Notes: generated by a model from the sequence alone, not told the origin. Shown: positions 6,467 through 12,795, counted from the first letter of the stretch. The stretch: 18,260 nucleotides of DNA from an uncultured Oscillospiraceae bacterium (GCA_910588105.1 CAJUQD010000052.1:1-18260), one strand, 5' to 3'. Program-made: numbers and translations.

Positions 6467-6482
6467 CGTTTCACGTGAAACG
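6467..6482. promoter_or_regulatory. parS: parS site 6
   Basis: CGTTTCACGTGAAACG within an 18-bp palindrome (6466-6483). It lies 8 bases before the noc terminator and about 50 bases before the parA -35, so it is the site closest to the parAB promoter. Confidence 0.9.
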
Positions 6483-6490
6483 CTTTCCCC

Positions 6491-6526
6491 ATAAAAGGAC
6501 AGGCGCCGCCTGTCCTTTTATTTTTT
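6491..6526 (+). terminator. Intrinsic terminator of noc
   Basis: A perfect 14-bp stem (left arm ATAAAAGGACAGGC) with a 3-base loop is followed by TTTTTT. It cleanly separates the noc transcript from the parA promoter. Confidence 0.92.
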
Positions 6527-6533
6527 AAAACGG

Positions 6534-6562
6534 TTGAAATCACGCCCGGAACAGGATATAAT
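6534..6562 (+). promoter_or_regulatory. Strong sigma-A promoter of parAB
   Basis: TTGAAA (6534-6539) and a consensus TATAAT (6557-6562) are separated by exactly 17 bases. This is the best vegetative promoter in the window, giving a leader of about 45 bases before parA. Confidence 0.88.
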
Positions 6563-6613
6563 AAATTTTACTGCCCCAGCGCCGGATTTTAACAAAGAGA
6601 GAGGGAATGTCCC

Positions 6614-7384
6614 ATGGGCAAGAGCATCGCCATCGTCAATCAAAAGGGGGGCGTGGGCAAAACCACCTCCTGCGTCAACCTGGCCGCCGCCCTCACCGCC
6701 CTGGGCGCCCGGGTGCTGGTGTGCGACTTTGACCCCCAGGGCAACGCCACCTCCGGCTTTGGCCTGGACAAAAGCCGCTCCCCCAGCGTCTACGACGTGA
6801 TTCTTGGGGACGCCCCCATGTCCAAGGCGGTGGTCGGCACCAAATGGGGGGACGTGGTGCCCGCCAACAAGGCCCTGTCCGGGGCCACGGTGGAACTCAT
6901 CGCCCTGGAGCGGCGGGAATTCCGGCTGAAGGACGCCATCGAGGAAGTCAAGGGCAGCTACGACGTGATTTTCATCGACTGCCCCCCCTCCCTGGAGCTG
7001 CTCACCCTGGACGGGCTGTGCGCCGCCGACACCCTGCTGGTCCCCGTTCAGTGCGAGTACTACGCCCTGGAGGGCCTGTCCGACCTGCTGTACACCGTCC
7101 GGCTGGCCAAGCAGCGGCTCAACCCCGGCCTGGAGATCGAGGGGGTGCTGCTCACCATGTACGACGGGCGCACCAACCTGTCCCTCCAGGTGGCGGAGCA
7201 GGTCAAACGGCACTTCCCCGGCAAGGTGTACGCCTCGGTGATCCCCCGGAACGTCCGGCTGTCCGAGGCCCCCAGCCATGGCGTGCCCGTGTCCGTCTAC
7301 GACCCCCTGTCCCGGGGGGCGGAGGCCTATGAGGCGCTGGCACGTGAATTTCTGAAGAAAAACCCCCTCACCATAAAAAGATAG
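6614..7384 (+). CDS. parA: Chromosome partitioning ATPase ParA (Soj)
   Basis: The 256-residue deviant Walker ATPase has K11-G-G-V-G-K-T-T18 with both the signature and the P-loop lysine, D40-P-Q-G-N44, and the Walker B FIDCPPSLELL. The C-terminal RLSEAPSHG region supplies the basic residues used for nonspecific DNA binding. The short length without an N-terminal DNA-binding domain marks a chromosomal (Soj) type. In the ATP state it dimerises on the nucleoid. ParB-parS complexes stimulate hydrolysis, driving origin segregation and, in Bacillus, modulating DnaA. AGAGAGAGGGA precedes the ATG. The gene is 15 bases from parB and shares its promoter. Confidence 0.96.
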   Translation: MGKSIAIVNQKGGVGKTTSCVNLAAALTALGARVLVCDFDPQGNATSGFGLDKSRSPSVYDVILGDAPMSKAVVGTKWGDVVPANKALSGATVELIALERREFRLKDAIEEVKGSYDVIFIDCPPSLELLTLDGLCAADTLLVPVQCEYYALEGLSDLLYTVRLAKQRLNPGLEIEGVLLTMYDGRTNLSLQVAEQVKRHFPGKVYASVIPRNVRLSEAPSHGVPVSVYDPLSRGAEAYEALAREFLKKNPLTIKR

Positions 7385-7399
7385 AAAGGAATGAACCAG

Positions 7400-8296
7400 A
7401 TGGCTATGGCCAAAGGCTTAGGAAAGGGCCTGGACGCCCTGATGGGCGATTCCGCCACCATGCAGAACCAGGAAGCCGGATCGGTCACGCTGCCCATCTC
7501 CCAGGTGGAGCCCGGCCTGAACCAGCCCCGGAAGCGGTTCGATGAGGACGCCCTGGCCGACCTGGCCGCCTCCATCCGGGAGCACGGCATCATCCAGCCC
7601 CTCACTGTCCGGCGGCTGTCCTCCGGGTACTACCAGATCATCGCCGGGGAGCGCCGCTGGCGGGCGGCCAAGCTGGCGGGCCGCCGGGAGGTGCCGGTGG
7701 TCATCATCGAGGCGGACGACCGCAAAGTGCTGGAGCTGGGCCTTATCGAAAACCTCCAGCGGGAGGACCTGAACCCGGTGGAGGAGGCGGAGGGCTACCT
7801 GGCCCTGCTCACCGACTTCGGGCTCACCAAGGAGGAGCTGGCCCAGCGCATGGGCAAGTCCCGCCCCGCCATCTCCAACGCCCTGCGGCTCACTGCCCTG
7901 CCCCCCCCGGTGCGGGAGCTGATGATCGAGGGCGTGCTGTCCGCCGGCCACGGCCGGGCGGTGCTGATGGTGGAGGGGGAACAGGCCCAGGCCGCCTTTG
8001 CCCAAAAAATCGTGGACGAGGGCTGGAGCGTCCGGCAGGCGGAGGCCAGGGCCAAAAACTTTGCCCTCCCCTCCAAGTGGGACCTGCCCCCGGAGAACAC
8101 CCCCGACCCCCACGAAATTTACACCAAGGCGGTGGAACAGAGCCTGTCCCAGCGGCTGGGGAGAAAGGTCACCATCAAGAACGGGGCCAAAAAGGGGCGG
8201 CTGGAGCTGGAGTTCTACAACGTGGACGACCTCAACGACCTGCTGGACCTGCTGGAACAGCTGCGCCCCGCGGAGAAGAAGGAGGTTGAGGCATGA
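7400..8296 (+). CDS. parB: Chromosome partitioning protein ParB (Spo0J), CTP-dependent clamp
   Basis: The 298-residue protein starts MAMAKGLGKGLDALMG, the typical ParA-contacting N-terminus. The CTPase domain shows G83-E-R-R86 and ENLQR at 117-121, followed by a parS-binding helix-turn-helix (KEELAQRMGKSRPAISN) and a C-terminal dimerisation region. Residues R155, A166 and G183 are the ParB-type determinants for parS, in contrast to Noc next door. It should load at the GTTTCACGTGAAAC sites around it and slide or spread. The ATG at 7400 is chosen because GAAAGGA is 9 bases upstream, whereas it abuts the ATG at 7391. The stop overlaps the next start (ATGA), so the downstream membrane protein is coupled. 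Confidence 0.95.
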   Translation: MAMAKGLGKGLDALMGDSATMQNQEAGSVTLPISQVEPGLNQPRKRFDEDALADLAASIREHGIIQPLTVRRLSSGYYQIIAGERRWRAAKLAGRREVPVVIIEADDRKVLELGLIENLQREDLNPVEEAEGYLALLTDFGLTKEELAQRMGKSRPAISNALRLTALPPPVRELMIEGVLSAGHGRAVLMVEGEQAQAAFAQKIVDEGWSVRQAEARAKNFALPSKWDLPPENTPDPHEIYTKAVEQSLSQRLGRKVTIKNGAKKGRLELEFYNVDDLNDLLDLLEQLRPAEKKEVEA

Positions 8297-9060
8297 GCGA
8301 CAAAGAACATTCCGGGGCCCCCGCTGAAACCCAGCAAAGCGGTTTCGGTGGGGAGAGGCGGGGCAGCGCAGCGGACGGGCTTTCGCCGCAGGCGGAAGCG
8401 GGCGGGCGGAATCCGTCCCCGGGCGTTTCACGTGAAACGCCCCCGGAGGGGCAGCCCAACGCCCCAACCGTTTCACGTGAAACGCCGGACGGCCCTGGGG
8501 AGGCCCTGGGGAAAAACAAGCGCTCCTCCTTCTATGTCTACCTGGTGGTGCTGTTCGGGGCGGCGTTTTTGATGCTGCTGCTGGCCTACTTCGTCCAGCG
8601 GCGCAACAATGAGACCGCCATCAGCGAGCTGCGCTCCACCATGGATCTCTCCCGGGAGGAGCTGATGGAGGAGATCCAGGGGCTGGAGGAGGAAAAACTG
8701 GGGCTGGAGGGCCAAATCACGCAGCTGGAAGAACAACTCAAGCAGGAGCAGGAATCCAGCCAGGAATTTCAGACCCTCTACGATGGGGCCCGTAGCAGCG
8801 CGTCCCATCTGGAATACTGTTTGTGTAAACGCAGCGAGGCCATAGAGCTGTTCTGGCAGTTGGACAGGGCTTACAGCCAGGGCCACAGCCAGCGCTGCCG
8901 AGAGCTGATTGAGCTGCTGGAGGCCCCGGAAGCCGACCCGCTGAAAAATTACCTCCCGGACACTGCGGATCGCGACAGCTACGACAACAGCGGCTATATG
9001 GCCGACTGGCCCTCCCCCGCCGAGCGTTACCGGGAAATCTATGATAAGCTCGCCGGTTAG
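8293..9060 (+). CDS. Unknown membrane-anchored coiled-coil protein coupled to parB
   Basis: The 255-residue protein has four visible parts. Residues 1-42 are encoded by interspersed repeat copy B. Residues 43-77 are disordered and include two VSRET peptides (45-49, 60-64) that are translated parS sites. One hydrophobic membrane segment lies at about 79-101. A coiled coil rich in Glu and Leu (about 105-160) is followed by a polar C-terminal domain I do not recognise. AAGGAGG at 8278-8284, 8 bases from the ATG, and the ATGA overlap with parB support the start. The predicted topology is a repeat-derived tail inside and a long coiled coil outside, or the reverse. Co-transcription with parAB suggests a role near origins or the membrane. 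No function is assigned. Confidence 0.85.
   Translation: MSDKEHSGAPAETQQSGFGGERRGSAADGLSPQAEAGGRNPSPGVSRETPPEGQPNAPTVSRETPDGPGEALGKNKRSSFYVYLVVLFGAAFLMLLLAYFVQRRNNETAISELRSTMDLSREELMEEIQGLEEEKLGLEGQITQLEEQLKQEQESSQEFQTLYDGARSSASHLEYCLCKRSEAIELFWQLDRAYSQGHSQRCRELIELLEAPEADPLKNYLPDTADRDSYDNSGYMADWPSPAERYREIYDKLAG
8312..8416 (+). repeat. Interspersed two-hairpin repeat, copy B (translated)
   Basis: Hairpin 1 has a 13-bp stem (8319-8331 with 8341-8353, two wobbles) and loop CAGCAAAGC, followed by GGGGAGAGG. Hairpin 2 at 8379-8399 pairs GCTTTCGCC with GGCGGAAGC around GCA and is identical to that in copy D. It is read in-frame as EHSGAPAETQQSG and onwards, the same frame as copy C. Confidence 0.75.
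8424..8439. promoter_or_regulatory. parS: parS site 7 (inside a coding region)
   Basis: CGTTTCACGTGAAACG at the heart of a 22-bp perfect palindrome (8421-8442). It is read as G-V-S-R-E-T-P in the parB-coupled membrane protein. Confidence 0.92.
8469..8484. promoter_or_regulatory. parS: parS site 8 (inside a coding region)
   Basis: CGTTTCACGTGAAACG, 45 bases after site 7, exactly 15 codons. It is read in the same frame as T-V-S-R-E-T-P. Confidence 0.92.
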
Positions 9061-9061
9061 G

Positions 9062-9077
9062 CGTTTCACGTGAAACG
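9062..9077. promoter_or_regulatory. parS: parS site 9
   Basis: CGTTTCACGTGAAACG within an 18-bp palindrome (9061-9078) that begins at the base after the stop codon of the parB-coupled gene. It lies 66 bases before serS. Confidence 0.92.
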
Positions 9078-9143
9078 CGTCGGTGCAAGCACTGGAGGCC
9101 GTTTTCGCGGGGGCCCCATGATATCAACAGAAAAGGTGATAGT

Positions 9144-10445
9144 ATGTTAGACATCAAATTTGTCCGGGACAACCCGGAAATCGTCAAGGAAAACATCAAG
9201 AAGAAGTTCCAGGAGGAAAAGCTCCCCCTGGTGGATGAGGTCATTGAGCTGGACCGCCGCAACCGGGACGCCATGACGGAGGCCAATAACCTGCGCTCCG
9301 AGCGCAACAAGCTGTCCAAGCAGGTGGGGATGCTCATGGGCCAGGCCAAGAAGGACCCCTCCAAGCTGGAGGAGGCGGAGGCCGCCAAGGCCCAGGTGAA
9401 GGCCAACGCCGACCGGCTGGCCCAGCTGGAGCAGCAGGAAACCGAGCTGGCCGCGGAGATCCGCAGGATCATGCTCCAGATCCCCAACATCATCGACCCC
9501 TCCGTCCCCATCGGGAAGGACGACAGCGAGAACGTGGAGGTGGAGAAGTTCGGCGAGCCCATCGTCCCGGAGTTTGATATCCCCTACCACACCGATATTA
9601 TGGAGCGCTTCGACGGGGTGGACATGGACGCGGCGGGCCGGGTGTCCGGCGCGGGCTTCTACTACCTGATGGGGGATATCGCCCGGCTCCACGAGGCGGT
9701 GCTGGCCTACGCCCGGGACTTCATGATCGGCAAGGGCTTCACCTTCTGCATCCCCCCCTTCATGATCCACGGCAACGTGGTGGAGGGTGTCATGTCCCAG
9801 ACCGACATGGACGCCATGATGTACAAGATCGAGGGGGAGGACCTGTACCTCATCGGCACCTGCGAGCACTCCATGATCGGCCGGTTCATCGACCAGATTC
9901 TCCCCGCCGGAAACCTGCCCCAGACCCTCACCTCCTATTCCCCCTGCTTCCGTAAGGAGAAGGGTGCCCACGGCATCGAGGAGCGGGGCGTGTACCGCAT
10001 CCACCAGTTTGAGAAGCAGGAGATGATCGTGGTGTGCAAACCCGAGGACTCCATGGACTGGTACGAGAAGATGTGGCGGTACAGCGTGGAGCTGTTCCGC
10101 TCCATGGACATCCCGGTACGCCAGCTGGAGTGCTGCTCCGGCGACCTAGCCGATTTGAAGGTGAAGTCCTGCGACATTGAGGCGTGGTCCCCCCGGCAGA
10201 AGAAATATTTTGAGGTGTGCTCCTGCTCCAACCTGGGGGACGCCCAGGCCCGCCGCCTGAAAATGCGGGTGAAGGGGGAAAACGGCGCCTACCTGCCCCA
10301 CACCCTGAACAACACCGTGGCCGCACCCCCCCGTATGCTCATCGCCCTGCTGGAAAACAACCTCCAGGCCGACGGGTCGGTGAAGGTGCCCGCCGTGCTG
10401 CGGCCTTACATGGGCGGCATGGAGGCGCTGGTTCCCAAGCACTGA
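9144..10445 (+). CDS. serS: Seryl-tRNA synthetase
   Basis: The 433-residue class II synthetase charges tRNA-Ser with serine. Residues about 1-110 form the tRNA-binding helical arm (a Lys/Glu-rich coiled coil). The catalytic core follows with motif 2 F269-R-K-E and RGVYRIHQFEKQEM, and motif 3 in the LNNT...PPR region (388-397), where R397 is the conserved Arg. The usual bacterial motif 3 is LNGSGLAVGR and motif 2 usually continues with FRSEAG. The forms seen here are closer to those in archaeal-type SerRS. AAAGGTGAT precedes the ATG. The 65-base gap upstream is too short for a T-box. A parS-centred palindrome overlaps its stop codon. Confidence 0.95.
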   Translation: MLDIKFVRDNPEIVKENIKKKFQEEKLPLVDEVIELDRRNRDAMTEANNLRSERNKLSKQVGMLMGQAKKDPSKLEEAEAAKAQVKANADRLAQLEQQETELAAEIRRIMLQIPNIIDPSVPIGKDDSENVEVEKFGEPIVPEFDIPYHTDIMERFDGVDMDAAGRVSGAGFYYLMGDIARLHEAVLAYARDFMIGKGFTFCIPPFMIHGNVVEGVMSQTDMDAMMYKIEGEDLYLIGTCEHSMIGRFIDQILPAGNLPQTLTSYSPCFRKEKGAHGIEERGVYRIHQFEKQEMIVVCKPEDSMDWYEKMWRYSVELFRSMDIPVRQLECCSGDLADLKVKSCDIEAWSPRQKKYFEVCSCSNLGDAQARRLKMRVKGENGAYLPHTLNNTVAAPPRMLIALLENNLQADGSVKVPAVLRPYMGGMEALVPKH

Positions 10446-10446
10446 G

Positions 10447-10462
10447 CGTTTCACGTGAAACG
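10447..10462. promoter_or_regulatory. parS: parS site 10, in a 32-bp palindrome over the serS stop
   Basis: CGTTTCACGTGAAACG is the centre of a perfect 32-bp palindrome (10439-10470), with arms GCACTGAG and CTCAGTGC. The serS stop TGA (10443-10445) lies in the left arm. In RNA it would form a strong hairpin but it has no T-tract. It is the last parS in the window. Confidence 0.92.
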
Positions 10463-10470
10463 CTCAGTGC

Positions 10471-10573
10471 AAGCTGCGCCCGTTCGCTCCCCCCTTTGGG
10501 GAAAGCTCCCCCGCTCCGCTGCCCCTCTTCTTCCCACGCGACCCGCTGCGCCGGGCCCGCGCGGGACCCGGCA
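10471..10573 (-). repeat. Interspersed two-hairpin repeat, copy E (inverted, diverged)
   Basis: Read on the minus strand, this spacer resembles copies B and D. It shows a hairpin GCCGGG..CCCGGC (10550-10572), then a GTGGGAAGA-like tract, GGGGCAGCG.AGCGG as in copy B, GAGCTTTC and GGAGCGA as in the second hairpin, and a final AGCTTG as in copies C and D. Divergence is considerable, so membership is tentative. No gene is visible here. Confidence 0.45.
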
Positions 10574-10605
10574 CATCCCCCATTTTATATTAAGGAGAAT
10601 TCGCT

Positions 10606-10959
10606 ATGAAAAAATTCTGGAAAGCCCTGGGCCTCACCGCTCTGGCCGCCACGCTCATCCCCTACCACGTCGACGAGGACAAGGAGACCGGCTCCATGAC
10701 CGTGAAGGCCCTGTTCTGGAAGTTTACCAAAAAAACCGGCGCAGACGGCCAAAAGGATATCACCCTCAAATTCCTGTCCTTTGGCCCGGATGAGGAGGAC
10801 GGCCTGTTCACCGACAACCCCGAGGAGGCCGTCCTCTTTGCCGACGACGACCCGGATGCCGCCGCCATCGCCGCGGAGGAAGCGGCCATTGCCGAGCACG
10901 AGGCCGCCATCACCACCGAGGAGGAGGCCGGCGAGGCCGATTTTGATCCCGAGCTGTAA
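10606..10959 (+). CDS. Small acidic protein of unknown function
   Basis: The 117-residue protein begins MKKFWKALGLTALAATLIPY, a basic start and a short hydrophobic stretch (about 7-20) that could be a weak membrane anchor. A middle part, MTVKALFWKFTKK, is followed by a strongly acidic, Ala- and Glu-rich C-terminal half ending ADFDPEL. AAGGAG at 10592-10597 is 8 bases before the ATG, which supports real translation. It lies 14 bases before mscL and is probably co-transcribed with it. I do not recognise a family. Confidence 0.75.
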   Translation: MKKFWKALGLTALAATLIPYHVDEDKETGSMTVKALFWKFTKKTGADGQKDITLKFLSFGPDEEDGLFTDNPEEAVLFADDDPDAAAIAAEEAAIAEHEAAITTEEEAGEADFDPEL

Positions 10960-10973
10960 GGGAAGGCGCACCT

Positions 10974-11375
10974 ATGAAAACGTTTTTCGGCGAGTTCAAG
11001 CAGTTCATCGCCCGGGGGAACGTGATGGATATGGCGGTGGGCGTCATCATCGGCGGGGCATTCAACGGCATCATCACCTCCCTCATTGACTGCATCATCA
11101 ACCCTATTCTGGGGATGTTCGCCGGGGACGGGACGGCTCTGGCCGCATCCCTCTCCTTCCGCCTGCCCGGCGGGGGCGAGCTGCTGCTGGGCAGCTTCCT
11201 CACCTCCGTGCTCAATTTCCTTGTAATGGCCTTTGTGGTATTCTGCCTGTTGAAGGGGCTGAACAAGCTCCACCGCAAAAAGGAGGAGGCGTCCCCTCCC
11301 CCGCCTGGGCCCTCCAACGAGGAGATATTACTCACTGAGATCCGGGATCTCTTAAAGGAGAAGGGCAATGGCTGA
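10974..11375 (+). CDS. mscL: Large-conductance mechanosensitive channel MscL
   Basis: The 133-residue protein forms a homopentameric emergency release channel that opens at high membrane tension during osmotic downshock. FKQFIARGNVMDMAVGVIIGGAFNGI gives the N-terminal helix and the pore-lining first membrane segment, read here in pieces: RGNVMDMAV and GVIIGGAF are the diagnostic parts. A second membrane segment lies at about 73-97 (FLTSVLNFLVMAFVVFCL), followed by the NKLHRKKEE charged cluster and the C-terminal bundle LLTEIRDLLKEK. The length is normal. The stop overlaps the next start codon by 8 bases. Confidence 0.95.
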   Translation: MKTFFGEFKQFIARGNVMDMAVGVIIGGAFNGIITSLIDCIINPILGMFAGDGTALAASLSFRLPGGGELLLGSFLTSVLNFLVMAFVVFCLLKGLNKLHRKKEEASPPPPGPSNEEILLTEIRDLLKEKGNG

Positions 11376-11814
11376 CGAAATTATCCAGCAGGAGCACAGC
11401 GGGGCCCCCGCACAGACCCAGCAAAGCGGTCCGCGTGGGGAAGGGAGGGACAGCCAAATGAATGAGCCCTCGCCGGAAGGCGGAAGCGGAGGATGTGGAG
11501 CTTGTCCCGACGGCACCCCTGCCTCCTTTGAAAAGCGGGCCGCCGCCTGGATGGGCGTCGTATACATGCTCATGCTGCTGTTTATCCTCAACTTCACCCT
11601 GTTCACCGGGGGGCGGCAGCTGCCCGGCACCTTCCCCCTGTTTCTAGTGCCCGTATCGGTGGCCCTGGCGGTGGTGGTGATCCACCGCATGAGGAACAAA
11701 ACCGCCGCCGGGGGGACCGCAGGAGGGGTAACCGTGCTGGCCGCGTGCGCCGCCGGCGCCGTCATCGGCCTGTCGCTGGGCGTGCCCGCCCTGCTGGCCG
11801 CCCTGGGGGGATAG
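11368..11814 (+). CDS. Small three-pass membrane protein with repeat-derived N-terminus, function unknown
   Basis: In this 148-residue protein, residues about 9-50 are encoded by interspersed repeat copy C (EHSGAPAQTQQSG and onwards). Three predicted membrane helices follow at about 60-80, 88-107 and 120-146, with a basic HRMRNK loop between the second and third. AAAGGAG 7 bases upstream and the overlap with mscL support this start, so the repeat part is translated. The stop lies 2 bases before the rsmG start. I do not recognise the membrane domain. Confidence 0.75.
   Translation: MADEIIQQEHSGAPAQTQQSGPRGEGRDSQMNEPSPEGGSGGCGACPDGTPASFEKRAAAWMGVVYMLMLLFILNFTLFTGGRQLPGTFPLFLVPVSVALAVVVIHRMRNKTAAGGTAGGVTVLAACAAGAVIGLSLGVPALLAALGG
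11399..11510 (+). repeat. Interspersed two-hairpin repeat, copy C (translated)
   Basis: Hairpin 1 (11406-11418 with 11428-11440) keeps the loop CAGCAAAGC of copy B but has two A-C mismatches. The second motif GAGCCCTCGCCGG and GGCGGAAGCGG is degraded. The 3' part GGAGCTTGTCCCGAC matches the end of copy D. Translation uses the same frame as copy B. Confidence 0.7.
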
Positions 11815-11816
11815 GT

Positions 11817-12530
11817 ATGGAGGAGTTCATCCGCGCCGGGCTGGGGGAGCTGGGGCTGGCCGGGCGCGTCCCGGACAACGCCCCCGCCCTGCTGGCCCGG
11901 TACGGCGAAATGCTGCTGGAAAAAAACCAGGTGATGAACCTCACCGCCATCACCCAGCCCCGGGACGTGGCCACCCTCCACATGCTGGACTGCGCCGCCC
12001 TGCTGGGCTGCGCGGATTTCGCGGGCAAAACCCTCATCGACGTGGGCACCGGGGCGGGCTTCCCCGGGATGGCCCTGAAAATCCTCGTCCCCTCCCTGGG
12101 CGTCACCCTGCTGGACAGTTTGGCCAAACGGCTGGACTGGCTGGACGGGGTGGGGGCCGGGCTGGGCCTGGAGGGGCTGGAGACCGTCCACCAGCGGGCC
12201 GAGGAGGCGGGGCGCGGCCCCGCCCTCCGGGAGCGGTTCGACTTCGCCGCCGCCCGGGCGGTGGCCGACCTCCGGCTCCTATGTGAGCTGTGCCTGCCCT
12301 TCGTCAAGGTTGGCGGACGCTTTTTGGCCATGAAGGGGCCGGACTGCGGCGGCGAGATCGACGCCGCCCTGCCCGCCATCCGCCTGCTGGGCGGGGAGGT
12401 TGCGGCGCGGTTTGACTACTCCGTCCCCCACACCCAGGTCACCCACCGGGTGGTGGTGGTGGAAAAGGCCGCCCCCACCCCGGAGAACTATCCGCGCCGG
12501 TGGGCTAAAATGCAAAAGGCGCCCCTTTAG
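11817..12530 (+). CDS. rsmG: 16S rRNA (guanine-N7)-methyltransferase RsmG (GidB)
   Basis: The 237-residue SAM-dependent enzyme methylates G527 of 16S rRNA. NQVMNLTAIT at 37-46 and the SAM loop DVGTGAGFPG at 75-84 are diagnostic. AARAVADL and the final YPRRWAKMQKAPL match the family's end. The ATG at 11817 is used because MEEFI.AGL fits homologue starts. The ribosome site is poor (GGGGGGATAGGT), so translation probably relies on coupling to the upstream gene, whose stop is 2 bases before. In Bacillus, rsmG directly precedes noc, while here it lies 5.5 kb after noc. Confidence 0.94.
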   Translation: MEEFIRAGLGELGLAGRVPDNAPALLARYGEMLLEKNQVMNLTAITQPRDVATLHMLDCAALLGCADFAGKTLIDVGTGAGFPGMALKILVPSLGVTLLDSLAKRLDWLDGVGAGLGLEGLETVHQRAEEAGRGPALRERFDFAAARAVADLRLLCELCLPFVKVGGRFLAMKGPDCGGEIDAALPAIRLLGGEVAARFDYSVPHTQVTHRVVVVEKAAPTPENYPRRWAKMQKAPL

Positions 12531-12535
12531 GCGCC

Positions 12536-12684
12536 GTTTGAAAATTGGCAATATGCCCAGCGGCGAGGAATTTTTTCGCCGGGCAAGGCGATTTGGCGCA
12601 GAAATACTTTGTGTATTTCAAGGCAAATCAACGCGGCTCAGCGGAAAAAGGCCCGCCGATTGGGCGTGTTGACAATTTTCAAAC
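12536..12684. mobile_element. 149-nt near-perfect palindromic element (MITE-like)
   Basis: Terminal 12-bp inverted repeats (GTTTGAAAATTG at 12536-12547, complement at 12673-12684) frame a sequence whose two halves remain complementary almost throughout. The symmetry centre is at 12610, in GAAATACTTTGTGTATTTC (12601-12619). In RNA or single-stranded DNA it would fold as one long hairpin. It starts 6 bases after the rsmG stop. No transposase or target duplication is visible. A short ORF in it is judged not to be a gene. Confidence 0.75.
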
Positions 12685-12691
12685 AAGCCCT

Positions 12692-12750
12692 AGAGCCTGT
12701 TTAAAACCTCCCGTCCGGCCCGGCATTCTTCGGGATATGAAACAGGCTCT
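12692..12750. repeat. Inverted repeat with 11-bp arms
   Basis: AGAGCCTGTTT (12692-12702) and AAACAGGCTCT (12740-12750) are exact complements around a 37-base loop. It directly abuts the short dispersed repeat that follows and may be part of the same mobile sequence cluster as the 149-nt palindrome. Confidence 0.6.
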
Positions 12751-12789
12751 TAGAAGCTGTACCAACAGACTCAGCGCATATCTTTGCGG
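12750..12789 (+). repeat. Short dispersed repeat, copy 2
   Basis: TTAGAAGCTGTACCAA followed by ATCTTTGCGG corresponds to 6398-6440. Both copies lie in gene-free DNA next to other repeats. Confidence 0.65.
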
Positions 12790-12795
12790 GCCAAG

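Noticed and set aside
9079..9143. T-box leader for serS
   Set aside because: Only 65 bases separate parS site 9 from the start, with no T-box sequence or terminator hairpin.
1437..10462. CRISPR array or transcription-factor operators as an explanation of the repeated palindrome
   Set aside because: Spacing is irregular, from 27 bases to 2.7 kb, and the core is identical to the known parS next to parB.
10439..10470. serS terminator
   Set aside because: The hairpin is strong but no T-tract follows, and the centre is an exact parS, so it is listed as parS.
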